Of a stretch of 64,000 nucleotides of DNA, positions 1-9,800 are shown piece after piece. The notes under the pieces were generated by a model that was not told where the DNA came from, ran no database searches, and worked only from the letters and a program-made list of their open reading frames with translations. The stretch's first letter is position 1, and each line of letters opens with the position of its first letter. The stretch lies in NCBI GenBank assembly GCA_951799405.1, contig OX637361.1, forward strand, positions 12,684,170-12,748,169. Reading direction: 5' to 3'. This DNA is from Agapetus fuscipes. Lineage: Eukaryota; Arthropoda; Insecta; Trichoptera; Glossosomatidae. Position numbers and translations under genes: made by a program.

Positions 1-53
1 AAGATACGTAGAACGGCGGTCTGGTATGAGTGAGAGATTGAATGATCTGCAAT

Positions 54-150
54 ATGCAGCTTTTGTAAGCGCGAACTACACGTGTTTGTTTGTGGGCATG
101 CATTTTAATGTTAAATGTTAAAATATCTTTGCAACTTAGATTATAGATCC
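54..150 (+). repeat. A-unit, 3' part
   Basis: It carries the A-unit right half: TTTGTAAGCGCGAACTACAC, then a GTGGGCAT block, ending CTTTGCAACTTAGATTATAG. It is 5'-truncated and inserted into the LTR. Confidence 0.75.
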
Positions 151-308
151 CTTTTATACCTACATGCACGGACTGCAAGGGGCATCAGTGGATTAGTCGC
201 TCCAAGCATTTTTCCGTGAAGACCAATTAGCAGAGATTGTCGATTATTGTAAATTGTGAACCAAGCCGTGTAAAATAAGTTACGAGTATGTTGAAATAAA
301 TAATTGCA

Positions 309-526
309 GAAAAACAGCTTTGTTTTCGATTAGGTACTTGAGTATATATATTTTTTTTTCTACCACAACCGGTTTCGCAAACATCCGTTTGCATCGGTTG
401 TGGTATAAAATATCGGTTGTGGCACCGGTTGTGGTATAAAATATATATACTCAAGTAATCGAAAACAAAGCTGTTTTTCTTTTATCCTTAATGATGAACG
501 ATTACAAAGTTAATGCCTCTACAATC
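309..526. mobile_element. Foldback element with 14-bp target duplication
   Basis: Arms 309-371 and 425-480 are inverted copies (starting GAAAAACAGCTTTGTTTTCG) around a loop of ACCACAACCGG-type repeats. The host LTR sequence AATAAATAATTGCA appears at 295-308 and again at 527-540, so the insert is bounded by a direct 14-bp duplication. No coding capacity is seen. Confidence 0.6.
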
Positions 527-722
527 AATAAATAATTGCAATTAAATTAAAGGAGAACCCAGTAAAATCGTAACAATATATTTTAGAATTGATGCTTAGG
601 AATGTTTACGTTAGCGCCTCTTAATGTGCCGCCTGCATTATGCGTGTTTCTCTGCCAAGGAATGCGCAACGCAAGTAAAATAAACACAACATAACAGAGA
701 TTCGTGCTAATAATAAATTATA

Positions 723-845
723 TAAGGATGATTTATTTGATGAGCACTGTTTTTGTGTGTATCACACCTCAAGAGCCCTCTGCGAGCTTGGTCGTCGCTG
801 TAGAAAGCGACAATTCTCAAGCAAGGTTTTCTGCACTCTGGGCGT
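723..845 (-). mobile_element. SINE1, 3' fragment with LINE-type tail
   Basis: Reading on the minus strand, the body segment CGACCAAGCTCGCAGAGGGC continues into GTGTGATACACACAAAAAC and an AAATAAATCATCC end. The tRNA head is missing. Confidence 0.7.
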
Positions 846-1071
846 TCTTTTGACACAGGGACGCACTAACAACTATTTTCAGTGACAAAAAAATGACGCT
901 CATGTGATACACATACAGTCTCAGTGAACATTAACGATAGTATGTATAGATTTGTTTATGTGAAAAAGTAATGAATGAAATCAGTGTTATTAAAAAATCC
1001 AAATCATTTCTGAAATTTCTCGGGAAAAAGTTGTGGCTCTTATGTAAATTTTAGATTTTTTTTTAATGTTA

Positions 1072-1150
1072 GTGAGCATGCAGCATGTGTTAGCGTCAAC
1101 TTACAGGTGTCTGCTTGTGGGCATGTATTAAAAATATACCTTAAATAATA
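1072..1150 (+). repeat. A-unit fragment
   Basis: A degenerate middle portion: GCATGCAGCATGTGTTAGCG, then TCTGCTTGTGGGCATG. Confidence 0.5.
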
Positions 1151-1630
1151 ATATTTTCTCGCCACTTTCGACGATTATTGATGTAGGTATTGTAAGAATT
1201 ATGTGAATATAATATGGTACATTTTTATTCCATTCTCAAGTCTTAACCGAACTGTGAAAAATGCAAGTCACTGTGATTAAATTGTTTATAATTTCAATAA
1301 ATATACTTTGCTTTCAAAAAGTAACTTTTATGTATTTTTTAATGTGGCGGCCTGAGTACGGCCCCTGACGTTGTCATGGAGATTATGAAAGAGACAGAAA
1401 CATAAAAAAAAATCTGATGTTTCTTTCTCTTTCTTTCATTATGTGCCTACAATTTTGTGGCACAACCGTTTGTATAGGAAAACACTCACGCGCTCCATCT
1501 ATGTATTTTATTTATATCGATGATTTTATTTATATCGATGATTAAAATGAATGATTCGTCATGTGTGAATTTGACTCGTGTATTCCTTGTTTACTGTCGT
1601 TACCATGGCAACTGAAAGACTTTAGTGATG

Positions 1631-1697
1631 TGTGAGAAAACAAAGATGCAACAGTAGAATATTAAATATTCTACTGTTGCATCTTTGTTTTCTCACA
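1631..1697. repeat. Perfect 33-bp palindrome
   Basis: Bases 1631-1663 and 1665-1697 are exact reverse complements with a single central base (A1664). The arm begins TGTGAGAAAACAAAGATGCA. It lies just before an A-unit on the minus strand. Confidence 0.9.
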
Positions 1698-1737
1698 TTA
1701 ATTGGAAGTCGAATATTCATTATTTTTTTCATTATTT

Positions 1738-1978
1738 CTAATCTAATATAATCTAAGTTGCAAATACATGTTACATTAAAGAATCGCATTATATGCATTT
1801 TCACAAGCAGACACGTATAAGTTCGCGCTTAAACATGCCGCATGTGGACCTACAATATAAAAGCCCGAATCTCAAATGAACATACACCCTGCAACTCCTG
1901 CCGACCTTCCCTGAAACAGGGGTGACATTGGCAAAGTTAACCATTTTCTACAGCATGGGTGGTCAACCGCATACCAAG
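1738..1978 (-). repeat. A-unit, near full length
   Basis: It runs from the TAGATTAGATTA-type tail (1738) to GGTATGCGGTTGACCACCCA at the far end. The GCGG variant is the one usually linked to LINE coding sequence. Confidence 0.8.
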
Positions 1979-1979
1979 A

Positions 1980-2795
1980 TTTAATAATATAATTTGGAAA
2001 ACCTTTGTTTTTTATGTAGGTATCTTAAAAACTAACCAGTTATGTTAACATTAAATGGCTTTAATCTTGTCAATAGAAGTATGTACAGTTTTCATGCAAA
2101 CACATCATGGTTAAAAAAACTAAATTAAAATTAATGCGATCGACAAAAAAAAAACACGACATACAAAATTATTTTCATTTTAGATTTTTCTTTTATAGAT
2201 TTATGTATAGGTACATATATTTTAACTTACATTTTCTAAGGTTTGTGCATTTTGGCAGTGAATTTTTTTATTTTAATTAAAAATAACTTTGTACATACAA
2301 CACGGTTTTATTTCACTTTATTTGAGTTACATTGCCTATAAGCGCCATCTAACTGCCGTTGCCTACCTTGCTTTTGTATGAAGTGTTCGCCCCTGTTAGG
2401 CAATTATAATAAAGTATATGGGGTTATTCTACTTATTGCAGCATTTCAAATAAATTTATGTTGAAGATACATTTTTAGTTGTTAAAGTAAAATAATAAAA
2501 ATGTGGTTATTGTTCTAATTATGTCTTTGGAATCAAGCCAACAATACAAGTTATTCGATTTTCGAATAACAACTTAAATAATTGTTTTATCTAGGTTTTT
2601 GGCAGTTACTTCGTGAAAGTTTATTTTAATAGATTAAAATAAATGTGAATTGTAACAAAGAAGTTTTTTATTTTAATCTATTAAATAATTGTTTATCAAC
2701 ACAATAAAAGTGGAAAATAAATAACAAACTGTCGAAATAAAAATAAACATGATTTCTTTATAGTCATTGAATTTTTGCAGTGTTAATGAAAAAAC
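1980..2795. other. AT-rich stretch, nothing identified
   Basis: There is no open frame of note. A short inverted TTATTTTAATAGATTAAAATA motif lies near 2620-2690. No family seen elsewhere in the window was recognised. Confidence 0.4.
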
Positions 2796-2814
2796 AAAAT
2801 GTTTTTGAAAAAAA

Positions 2815-2965
2815 TTTCACTGTTTCAAGGAAGGTCGGCAAAAGTTGCGGGATTTATGTTCATTGGAAGGTTTAAATTTGAATTATTTAGTATACACGCA
2901 GCATTTGAAAGCGCGACCTTACAGGTGTCTGTTTGTGGGCATGCTTTTAATCTGAATTTTAAGGC
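2815..2965 (+). repeat. A-unit, partial
   Basis: It begins at CTGTTTCAAGGAAGGTCGGC and ends at GTGGGCATGCTTTTAATCTG. The 5' third and the 3' tail are missing. Confidence 0.7.
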
Positions 2966-2969
2966 TCTT

Positions 2970-3180
2970 TTAAACCCTAAATCTGCCGTTTTTGTTTCCT
3001 ACAATTTATGGTCTTGGCAAAAGAGTTACAGTAATGAAAAAAATCATGCATGGTTATTGTTTTTTTTTTATCTTAATTATAAAGTTTGAAAAAAACACAT
3101 TACATTTTTTTTAATTTAAAAAAACATGTTTTTTCACATTTTTAGCTACATTTTCGTAAGTGCTATATTTTGGAAAAAAA
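2970..3180. repeat. MITE-like segment (CTGCCGTTTTTGTTT family)
   Basis: TAAATCTGCCGTTTTTGTTT followed by GCAAAAGAGTTACAGTAATG recurs at 34030-34115 (inverted), 42075-42105 and inside the element at 14038-14285. It is part of a dispersed AT-rich element whose limits are unclear. Confidence 0.4.
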
Positions 3181-3610
3181 ATGTCACTTAGTATACTGAA
3201 ATGTTCGCACTCACACTGTTGCACAACCCTAGTAAATTCGCGTTACCATAGCAACGCATACAAGCAACACTACACTAATCAAAACCATGTTAAATAAATA
3301 ATAATTCCATCCCCGCTTCCGCGGCATGGGAAATTTTAATTTAAATTTAATTATTTTTAATGATGGCGTTGTTTACAAAATTTAATAAATACGTGTATGG
3401 GGATTTGTGTCATATGAGTCACACATGTCAATCAAAATAGATTAACGGGATCAACTGACTGCATATATAAAATCCAAACCAAATTTGTAAAGTATGTGAG
3501 CGTATTTAATTAATGCAACTGTAACGTTATCTTTTTTCCACTAGACGTGGATAAAGCCTATGCAGAACCACCTCTGTTACATTATTCATTTTTTTCAATA
3601 TATTCATATT

Positions 3611-3866
3611 CCTTGACTTATAGGTTGGTATGAGGCTGACCACCCATACTGTAAAAAATGGTTCACTTCGCCAATGTCACCCCTGTTTCAGGAATTGTCG
3701 GCAAGATATGCAGGGCTTATGTTCATTTGAGGCTTGAATTTTATTTGTAAGTACACAATCAGCATTTGTAAGCGCGAACTACACGTGTTTGTTTGTGGGC
3801 ATACATCTGAGAGCTTTGAATGAATATATCCTTGCAACTTAGATTATAGATTATAGATAGATTCAC
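3611..3866 (+). repeat. A-unit, full length
   Basis: A representative copy. It begins TTCCTTGACTTATAGGTTGG, followed by GTATGAGGCTGACCACCC, GGTTCACTTCGCCAATGTCA, the CCCTGTTTCAGG block, an internal GTAAGCGCGAACTACACGTG, then CCTTGCAACTTAGATTATAG repeats. Free A-units across the window start at this same position. There is no coding capacity. A TGGTATGAGG box and a GGTTCA box about 33 bp further on loosely resemble pol III A and B boxes. Confidence 0.85.
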
Positions 3867-3878
3867 TTTGAAAATGCT

Positions 3879-4097
3879 GGAGTGATGTATTCAGGGATCT
3901 GTTGCCGTGGTCTGTGGGAGCTGGAGCGTCCGGACGTTTCGCCCATTTCTACGATGGGCTTTTTCAGCGTGAAGTATTATGATGATGATGATCTTGATGA
4001 GAACTGTGAACTCCCACAGACCACGGCAACAGATCCCGGAAAACATCACTCCAGCATCATCAGCCGGCCGTGTAAGCCTAAAACTCTTATTCAAATT
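3879..4097. mobile_element. Foldback element with degraded hammerhead-like motif
   Basis: Arms 3879-3922 and 4010-4053 are inverted copies containing GATCTGTTGCCGTGGTCTGT. Between them, the minus strand reads CTGAAAA, a GCCCAT/ATGGGC stem, then GAAACGTCC. This is the same arrangement as the foldback at 14545 but with one core base changed. A GATGATGATG microsatellite lies in the loop. Confidence 0.6.
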
Positions 4098-4149
4098 TGA
4101 AAATGTTACCCCTGCTTCAGAAAAGGTCGGCAAAAGTTGCACAACACAA

Positions 4150-4371
4150 TTGAGATTCATATAAAATGCTTTCACAATGGCAGACTCGTATAAGTTGGCG
4201 CTTAAACATGCCGCATGTGGACTTACAATATAAAAAACCTGATCTCAAATAAAAATAAGCCCTGCAACTCTTGCCGACCTTCCCTGAAACGTAGGTGACA
4301 TTGGCAAAGTGAACCATTTTTTTACAGTATGGATGGTCAGCTTCATATCAAACTATAAGTCAAGGAATTCA
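4150..4371 (-). repeat. A-unit, lacking the 3' tail
   Basis: It ends with CTATAAGTCAAGGAAT, the reverse complement of the unit start, and begins inside the 3' third. Confidence 0.8.
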
Positions 4372-4377
4372 AATATT

Positions 4378-4512
4378 CATTTGAGGTTTGGATTTTAATT
4401 TGTAAGTACACATGCAGCATTTGTAGGCGCGACCTTACATGTGTATGTTTGTGGGGATGCACTTAATATGAATAATAAATGATAACATATATTTGCAACT
4501 TAGATTATTAGA
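4378..4512 (+). repeat. A-unit, 3' half
   Basis: TCATTTGAGGTTTGGATTTT through TTTGCAACTTAGATTATTAG. It abuts the preceding minus-strand copy head to head. Confidence 0.75.
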
Positions 4513-4560
4513 TTATTATTATTTTTTATTATTTAATCTATAATGTTAAGTGCAATAATA

Positions 4561-4602
4561 ATATTCCTTGACTTATAGGTTGGTATGAGGCTGACCACCC
4601 AC
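4561..4602 (+). repeat. A-unit, 5' 40 bp only
   Basis: TTCCTTGACTTATAGGTTGG up to TGACCACCCA, then unrelated sequence. A 3'-truncated copy is unusual for a retrotransposed sequence. Confidence 0.65.
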
Positions 4603-4862
4603 ATTTACAAATGAACTTGCAGTTAAGCTTTTGTCTACGCAGCTTATTCTGTTGTTTTTAATAAATATGTTAATGAAATGATTTATTTTTCGTTTCACAT
4701 AACAGAATTGAAATTCCCAAAACTGTCGCTTCTGGTATTAAAATCTAAGCGTTTAATGAAAGCAACGACCCACCCAAGAGCAGGCGCGTGCATAGCGTAG
4801 AGGCAAATACAGTTCCTAATACCCATTTTGACCTTTTTCTTGAAAATAACACATATAAGCAC

Positions 4863-5160
4863 TTGGACCGGTCCGTAGGCCAGTGGCAACACTTCGGACT
4901 CGTAAATGGAAGGTTGTGGATTCGGATCCCGGCGGAGCACAAAAATATACCATTTATATTTCGAATGTGCTCTTCGCTGAGTTGAAAAATTCATAAACCT
5001 TTACCAAAGACCGGTCACTGAAAGGTCCATCCAACCTTACAACAGCTGGGTCTTGTTTGAGAATTGGCGCTTTCTACAGCGACAACCAAGCTTGCAGAGG
5101 GCTCTTGAAATGTGATACACACAAAAACAGCGCTCACCAAATAAATCATCCTATATTATT
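4863..5160 (+). mobile_element. SINE1 monomer with LINE-type tail
   Basis: The tRNA-derived head GGACCGGTCCGTAGGCCAGT has a pol III B-box-like GGATTCGGATCC and the GCGGAGCAC end. The body follows (CTCTTCGCTGAGTTGAAAAA, GACCGGTCACTGAAAGGTCC), then the tail GAGGGCTCTTGAAATGTGAT, ACACAAAAACAGCGCTCACC and AAATAAATCATCC. The tail matches the LINE at 58616. Confidence 0.85.
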
Positions 5161-5249
5161 ATTTATATGGTATTAATTTACTTGCTAACAATAGCTCATA
5201 GTGAACCAAAAATTTAATACTAAATGGCTAATTTAATACTTAAATTTGG

Positions 5250-5497
5250 CTCCTTGACTGACAGGTTGGTATGAGGCTGACCCACCGTGCTGTAAAAATC
5301 GGTTCACTTTTGCCAATGCCACCCCGGTTTCAGGTAAAAGCGGCAGGAGTTGTAAGGTTATGTTCATGTGAGTTTTTTTGTATGCACGCATGCAGGATGT
5401 GTAGGCGCGAACCTACGTGTGCCTGTCTGTGGGCATGCATTTAATATGAGGCTTAAATGTTAAAATATCTTTGCAGCTTAGATTATAGATTATAGAA
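5250..5497 (+). repeat. A-unit, full length, diverged
   Basis: The start is CTCCTTGACTGACAGGTTGG and the end is TTTGCAGCTTAGATTATAG. Several substitutions suggest an older copy. Confidence 0.75.
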
Positions 5498-5504
5498 ATC
5501 TCAA

Positions 5505-6190
5505 CTTGAATCGTGAAAGGCATCAAATTTTGCCTACTTTAAGGATACATGTGCCTGTTTGGAATGCACGCCCCTACCCAAGAGCTTGTTTTGCAAAGTG
5601 TATAGTCTACACTCCCCCAGGTTTCCTGTAGCCCCGTCTATTCCCTGTCGGGTTGCTAACCCACACTGCGATAAAGAAATCACGGCAGAACCAATTTTTA
5701 TCAAATCAACTCTATTGTACAGGGGGAAAATGTTAGGGATGACAAATAGGGGCTCCTGAAATGATGGAGTCCAGTTAATATTTGTATTTATTTAACTTAT
5801 GAGTGAGTTTTTAGTTTTATTTTTAGCTGTTGATGTAAATCCGACATTGTTACTTAACAAGATGAAACTCTATTCAACCTCTCTATTTTTTTCTTCCTAT
5901 CAAAGTTCAAGCCAGATTTTAGTTAAACAAATCCAGCGAAAAAAACAGAAAGGGTTTTACATATTTTTGAGTATACACAGATGTCAGTAATACTTTACTC
6001 CCGTCTTTCTCACATGAATACTTTATTATGAAGTTTGTAAAAAGGCAATCATCCCACACTTTTTTTTTTGACGGAAGGTCTGCTCAGTATGTAAAAAGAC
6101 ACGCCATTAATCAAAATTATTCTCCATGTCAGAAGTGTGCCCATTACTGTCCATTTAGTGTAGATGTGAAGTTACCGAATCTAAGGAAAA
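5505..6190. other. No feature identified
   Basis: It contains short open frames (5559-5759, 5799-5990) with no recognisable motif or flanking gene signals. Confidence 0.4.
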
Positions 6191-6192
6191 AA

Positions 6193-6816
6193 AGTCGTAG
6201 TTAATTGGAGTCGTAGCTAATTGGAGTCGTAGCTAATTGGAGTCGTAGCTCGTACAAGTCGTAGCTCTAAATAATCGTAGCTCATACTAGTCATAGCTCT
6301 GAATAGTCGTAGCTCGTAGCAGTCGTAGCTCTGAATAGTCGTAGCTCGTAGTAGTCGTAGTTCGTAGTATTCTTAGCTCTTGGTAGTCGTAGCTCATAGT
6401 AATCGTACCTCTGAATAGTCCTAGTTTAGAATAGTCGAAGCTAGTAGTAGTCGTAGCTCTGAATAGACGTAGCTCGTAGTAGTCGTAGCTCTGAATAGTC
6501 CTAGTTTAGAATAGTCGAAGCTAGTAGTAGTCGTAGCTCTGAATAGACGTAGCTCGTAGTAGTCGTAGCTCTGAATAGACGTAGCTCGTAGTAGTCGTAG
6601 CTCTGAATAGTCGAAGCTCGTAGTAGTCGTAGCTCTGAATAGACGTAGCTCGTAGTAGTCGTAGCTCTGAATAGACGTAGCTCGTAGTAGTCGTAGCTCT
6701 GAATAGACGTAGCTCGTAGTAGTCGTAGCTCTGAATAGTCGAAGCTCGTAGTAGTCGTAGCTCTGAATAGACGAAGCTCGTAGTAGTCGTAGCTCGAAGT
6801 AGTCGTAGCTCGTAGA
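6193..6816. repeat. Tandem array, 32-bp unit made of two 16-bp halves
   Basis: The unit is TCGTAGCTCTGAATAG plus ACGTAGCTCGTAGTAG. The period is visible from GAATAG at 6541 and 6573. The left edge (6193-6240) has a simpler GTCGTAGCTAATTGGA variant, and copies become more regular to the right. Confidence 0.9.
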
Positions 6817-7362
6817 ATGTCAGACTCCTCTCTCACATTCTTCAGGAAACACAATAACTCGCCATGTCCTGGAGTTCAAGTACAAAAAAAACGCGTTTAT
6901 GCTTAACCATAACGCTTTAACTTAAATAAACTTTAACGCTCACTAGAGGCGCTGTTTCAGATTACATACCTTTTTTTTGGTTCACGGTAACATTGAGTTT
7001 AAACGCCACTTTGTATGGAGGTACTGGTCCGTTATGTAATATGATTTTGTTTCATTTATTTCATAACGGCAACAAATTCTGTTATCGGATCAGCCGCGGC
7101 CCGGGACACAAACGCGAGCCCGGCCGGGTTGCTAAAGAATAATCCTCATCCATGTAAAATATAATGTATTACACTGGGGAGCTAATGAAGCAATGTTTAT
7201 ATCGGATGGGATTTCCGATGTTTTGTTCCCTTTGTGAAATAGTTTCATTTGTTTTGAGTGCTGATAAATTGACTTTTGTATTTTTGTTTGAACAGCAATC
7301 AAGTTTTTAATCGAGCAGAAAGTATTTGTGTCTCTATTTTTCAATTCATAACAATACTGTTT

Positions 7363-7440
7363 TCAGAGGGCTCTTGAGGTGTAATACACACAAAAACAGC
7401 GCTCACCAAATAAATCAGCCTAATTTAATTTAATTATTTT
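7363..7440 (+). mobile_element. SINE1 tail fragment
   Basis: GAGGGCTCTTGAGGTGTAAT, ACACAAAAACAGCGCTCACC and AAATAAATCAGCC. It lies directly before a 5S-headed SINE1. Confidence 0.7.
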
Positions 7441-7462
7441 TTTAATTTTATACTATATATAT

Positions 7463-7885
7463 ACAACGATACCATGTTGAAAGCACCGGTTCTCATCATA
7501 TCACCGAAGTTAAGCAACATTGGGCGCGGATGCTACTTAGATGGGTGACCGCTAGGTACACCGCGTGTTGTTGGCATTTCTTGGACCGGTCCGTAGTCCA
7601 GTGGCAACACTTCGTACTCGTAAATGGAAGGTTGTGGATTCGAACCCTGGCCGAGTACAAAAAATATACCATTTATATTTTCAAATACGCTCTTTGTTGG
7701 GTGGAACAATTCATAAAACTTTTATCAAAGACCGGTCACTGAAGGCCCATCCAGCATTACAGCAACCGAGTCTTGCTTTAGAATTGTTGCTTTGTAGCGA
7801 CGACCAAGCTCGTAAACACGTCTGCGGCACTACAACAAGTGTCATAGTCTCCCGGATAGGATTTGTTAAAAAAACAACAAACAAA
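7463..7885 (+). mobile_element. 5S rRNA-tRNA compound SINE1, tail type b
   Basis: Bases 7463-7575 resemble 5S rRNA (TCACCGAAGTTAAGCAACAT, GGGCGCGGATGCTACTTAGA, TGGGTGACCGC, ending GTGTTGTTGGC). The tRNA head follows at 7581 (GGACCGGTCCGTAGTCCAGT), then the SINE1 body, and a tail with GCGGCACTACAACAAGTGTC ending in an A-rich run. The 5S part covers the internal promoter region of 5S genes. It is not a functional 5S gene, being diverged and fused. Confidence 0.82.
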
Positions 7886-7989
7886 CAAACATTAGAACTG
7901 CGCCCTTGACCGCTAGACCATAACACCTTCTATACTCTATAGCTACTCAATCTAAATTTAATTCTAGCCATAAATAAAGCCACAAGCCA

Positions 7990-8420
7990 TTACGCTATTC
8001 CTTCCCCACCATGAACCCCAGTCATTCACTTAGCATAGTTCCTCTGCGCAGTCACGCCCTGAGGTTTCTCTTATTCAATGACTTAAGTATTCCTGCCTCA
8101 CTCCCCTGCGCTAAGGGTTTGCTGGTCAGGTCGTTACTTATGCTTTACGGGAACGTTTACTGCTACCTTAGATTGCCTTCCTTTAATGTAAGAGGGCCAA
8201 CCAGAAAACAAGGCTAAAAAAACATTACGGTCAAAAAATGATTTTATCGAGCTTTTATTGATGATGATGATGATAATGATGATTTGTAGAGCGCCTTTTT
8301 GTGACTACTGAACTTGTAAGGGTGCTTTAATTTTGAGTTTTAAATTTTGAGCTTATTGAGCTGAATTTTACAGAATAGGTACTTTATTCATACGTGCAAT
8401 TTTTCTTCTTATTTTAAAGT
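7990..8420. other. No feature identified
   Basis: It holds an unremarkable 68-residue open frame (8011-8217) and a TGATGATGATGATGA microsatellite near 8260. Confidence 0.35.
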
Positions 8421-8424
8421 TTTT

Positions 8425-8560
8425 TCCTAGACCCATAGGTGAGTATGAGGCTTAGCACCCGTACTGTAAAAAAAATGGTTCGCTTTGCCAATGCCACACC
8501 TGTTTCAGGGAAGTTTGGCAAGAGTTGCAGGGTGTATGTTTATTTGAGATTTGGGGTTTA
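8425..8560 (+). repeat. A-unit, 5' half
   Basis: ACCCATAGGTGAGTATGAGG to GTATGTTTATTTGAGATTTG. It joins a SINE2 on the minus strand at about 8558. Confidence 0.65.
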
Positions 8561-8745
8561 CCAGCTCCCGAGAGGGCTGGTACTCATTTCTTGTGAAGGC
8601 TGAGTTAACCTTGCCGGTATTTTATTTTGGGGTTTGAAATAAACACCGAAACGGAAAATCATTTCTGACAACCTCGGTGGGATTCGAACCCGAGCTCACG
8701 GCATGCAATGCAAGCACTCTACCAACTGAGCTATCGATCGGACGA
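8558..8745 (-). mobile_element. SINE2, 3'-truncated
   Basis: On the minus strand, GATCGATAGCTCAGTTGGTA, AGTGCTTGCATTGCATGCC and GGTTCGAATCCCACCGAGG form a tRNA-like head. The body AACCCCAAAATAAAATACCG, TCAGCCTTCACAAGAAATGA follows. The CTGTAAAAATAAATAGG end block is missing. Confidence 0.8.
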
Positions 8746-8762
8746 GGTGATACAGTGAGGAC

Positions 8763-8875
8763 TTTTTTTTTTTTTTTAAGGAATCCTGTGCGGAGGCTCC
8801 CCAATTCTTGAGAGTCTTGGGGGTCTATGTCACCCTGGAAGGGTGCCGCAGAGGTGTTGCTTGAGTTCTTGGTTC
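8763..8875 (-). mobile_element. SINE1 tail type b fragment with poly-A
   Basis: On the minus strand, ACACCTCTGCGGCAC leads to GACTCTCAAGAATTG and CAGGATTCCTT followed by about 15 A residues. It is the upstream neighbour of the SINE2 head in the same orientation. Confidence 0.6.
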
Positions 8876-9070
8876 TGTCGTGAGGCGCTGCAAGGAAGTG
8901 GTGATTGATGTTGGTTTTGAATAAAACCGGATTAAATTGGGAAGGGAACACAGATACTGGTAGACCAGTAATGGCAAATTTAAACACTTTTACAGTATGG
9001 GTGGTCAGCTTCATACCAACCTATTAGTCGAGGAACTGTGGCTGAGAACGGGGATTGAAAACAATGATTT

Positions 9071-9345
9071 GGACCGGTCCGTAGCTCAGTGGTAACACTG
9101 CGGACTCTGAATGGGAAGATTGTGGGTTCGAATCCCGGTGGAGCACAAAAAATGTACCATTTATATTTTCAAATTTGCTCTTCGCTGGGTTGAAATATTC
9201 ATAAATCTTTACCAATGACCGGTCACCAAAGGTCCATCCAGCCTTACAGAAACTGGGTCTTGCTTGAGTATTGAAGCTTTGTAGCGTCAATAGACGCCAA
9301 GCTCGTCGAATCTAGGGAGTCTCCCGCACAGGATTTCTTAAAAAT
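9071..9345 (+). mobile_element. SINE1 monomer, tail type b
   Basis: The head GACCGGTCCGTAGCTCAGTG keeps a canonical A box (TAGCTCAGTGG) and B box (GGTTCGAATCC). The tail ends GAGTCTCCCGCACAGGATTT then CTTAAAAA. Confidence 0.82.
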
Positions 9346-9800
9346 GATAGTGAATGATTTTTGTTTCCAGTAACACATCCATTTTTTCTGCCACGTATCA
9401 TTAAAGTGCAAAGCCAAAAACGAATGGCTGCCTAGACCTGTAACAGGCAAAATAAGAAGTCATCGATATCACGTCCGTTAGAAAACAAACTGTGACTGTA
9501 AATAATAATTCCTGGATGACCCTCCCATGTGCCCCATAGTCCTAACTTCTACAACAAAGAGAACAAATAGATTTATATCTCAGTTTCTCCCACACGATCC
9601 AATATAAAACCTCTAATAGCGGCTATTGTTAATGAAATCATGTAAGGCATAGTGTTACTTTAAGATCTAATATAATCTTATTTACGAACACCTTCATCAT
9701 TAAGAATTAAGTAGAACCTAAATAAATACAGGACGTAGTATATCTAAGTTTTAGAACGCAGAACCTAAAGATCTACATGCACAATCTAAAAATCATTTCT

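Larger units (their letters stand above)
1..575 (+). mobile_element. LTR (3' part), broken by an A-unit and a foldback element
   Basis: Segments 1-53, 151-308 and 541-575 match the LTR-like repeats at 15178, 46070 and 49090: a tract with AGTCGCTCCAAGCATTTT, then GTGAACCAAGCCGTGTAAAATAA, then AGAACCCAGTAAAATCGTAACA. The last motif ends in CA, as LTRs do. A truncated A-unit occupies 54-150 and a foldback element with target duplication occupies 309-526. The 5' end lies outside the window. Confidence 0.5.

Noticed and set aside
3882..4100. Overlapping frames on both strands of the 3879 and 14545 foldbacks
   Set aside because: Inverted repeats produce mirrored open frames; no protein signature.
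4695..4994. 99-residue frame, similar to ones at 30168, 58231 and 62334
   Set aside because: They lie within SINE1 heads and bodies and include the tRNA-derived part; not proteins.
6501..6854. 117-residue open frame on the minus strand
   Set aside because: It is the translation of the 32-bp tandem array; the repetitive Y-D-Y-Y-E-L-R-L pattern follows from the DNA repeat.
9071..9150. tRNA gene candidates (also at 9801, 19580, 24941, 28612, 57298)
   Set aside because: Internal A and B boxes are present, but the acceptor arms do not pair and each continues into a SINE body.
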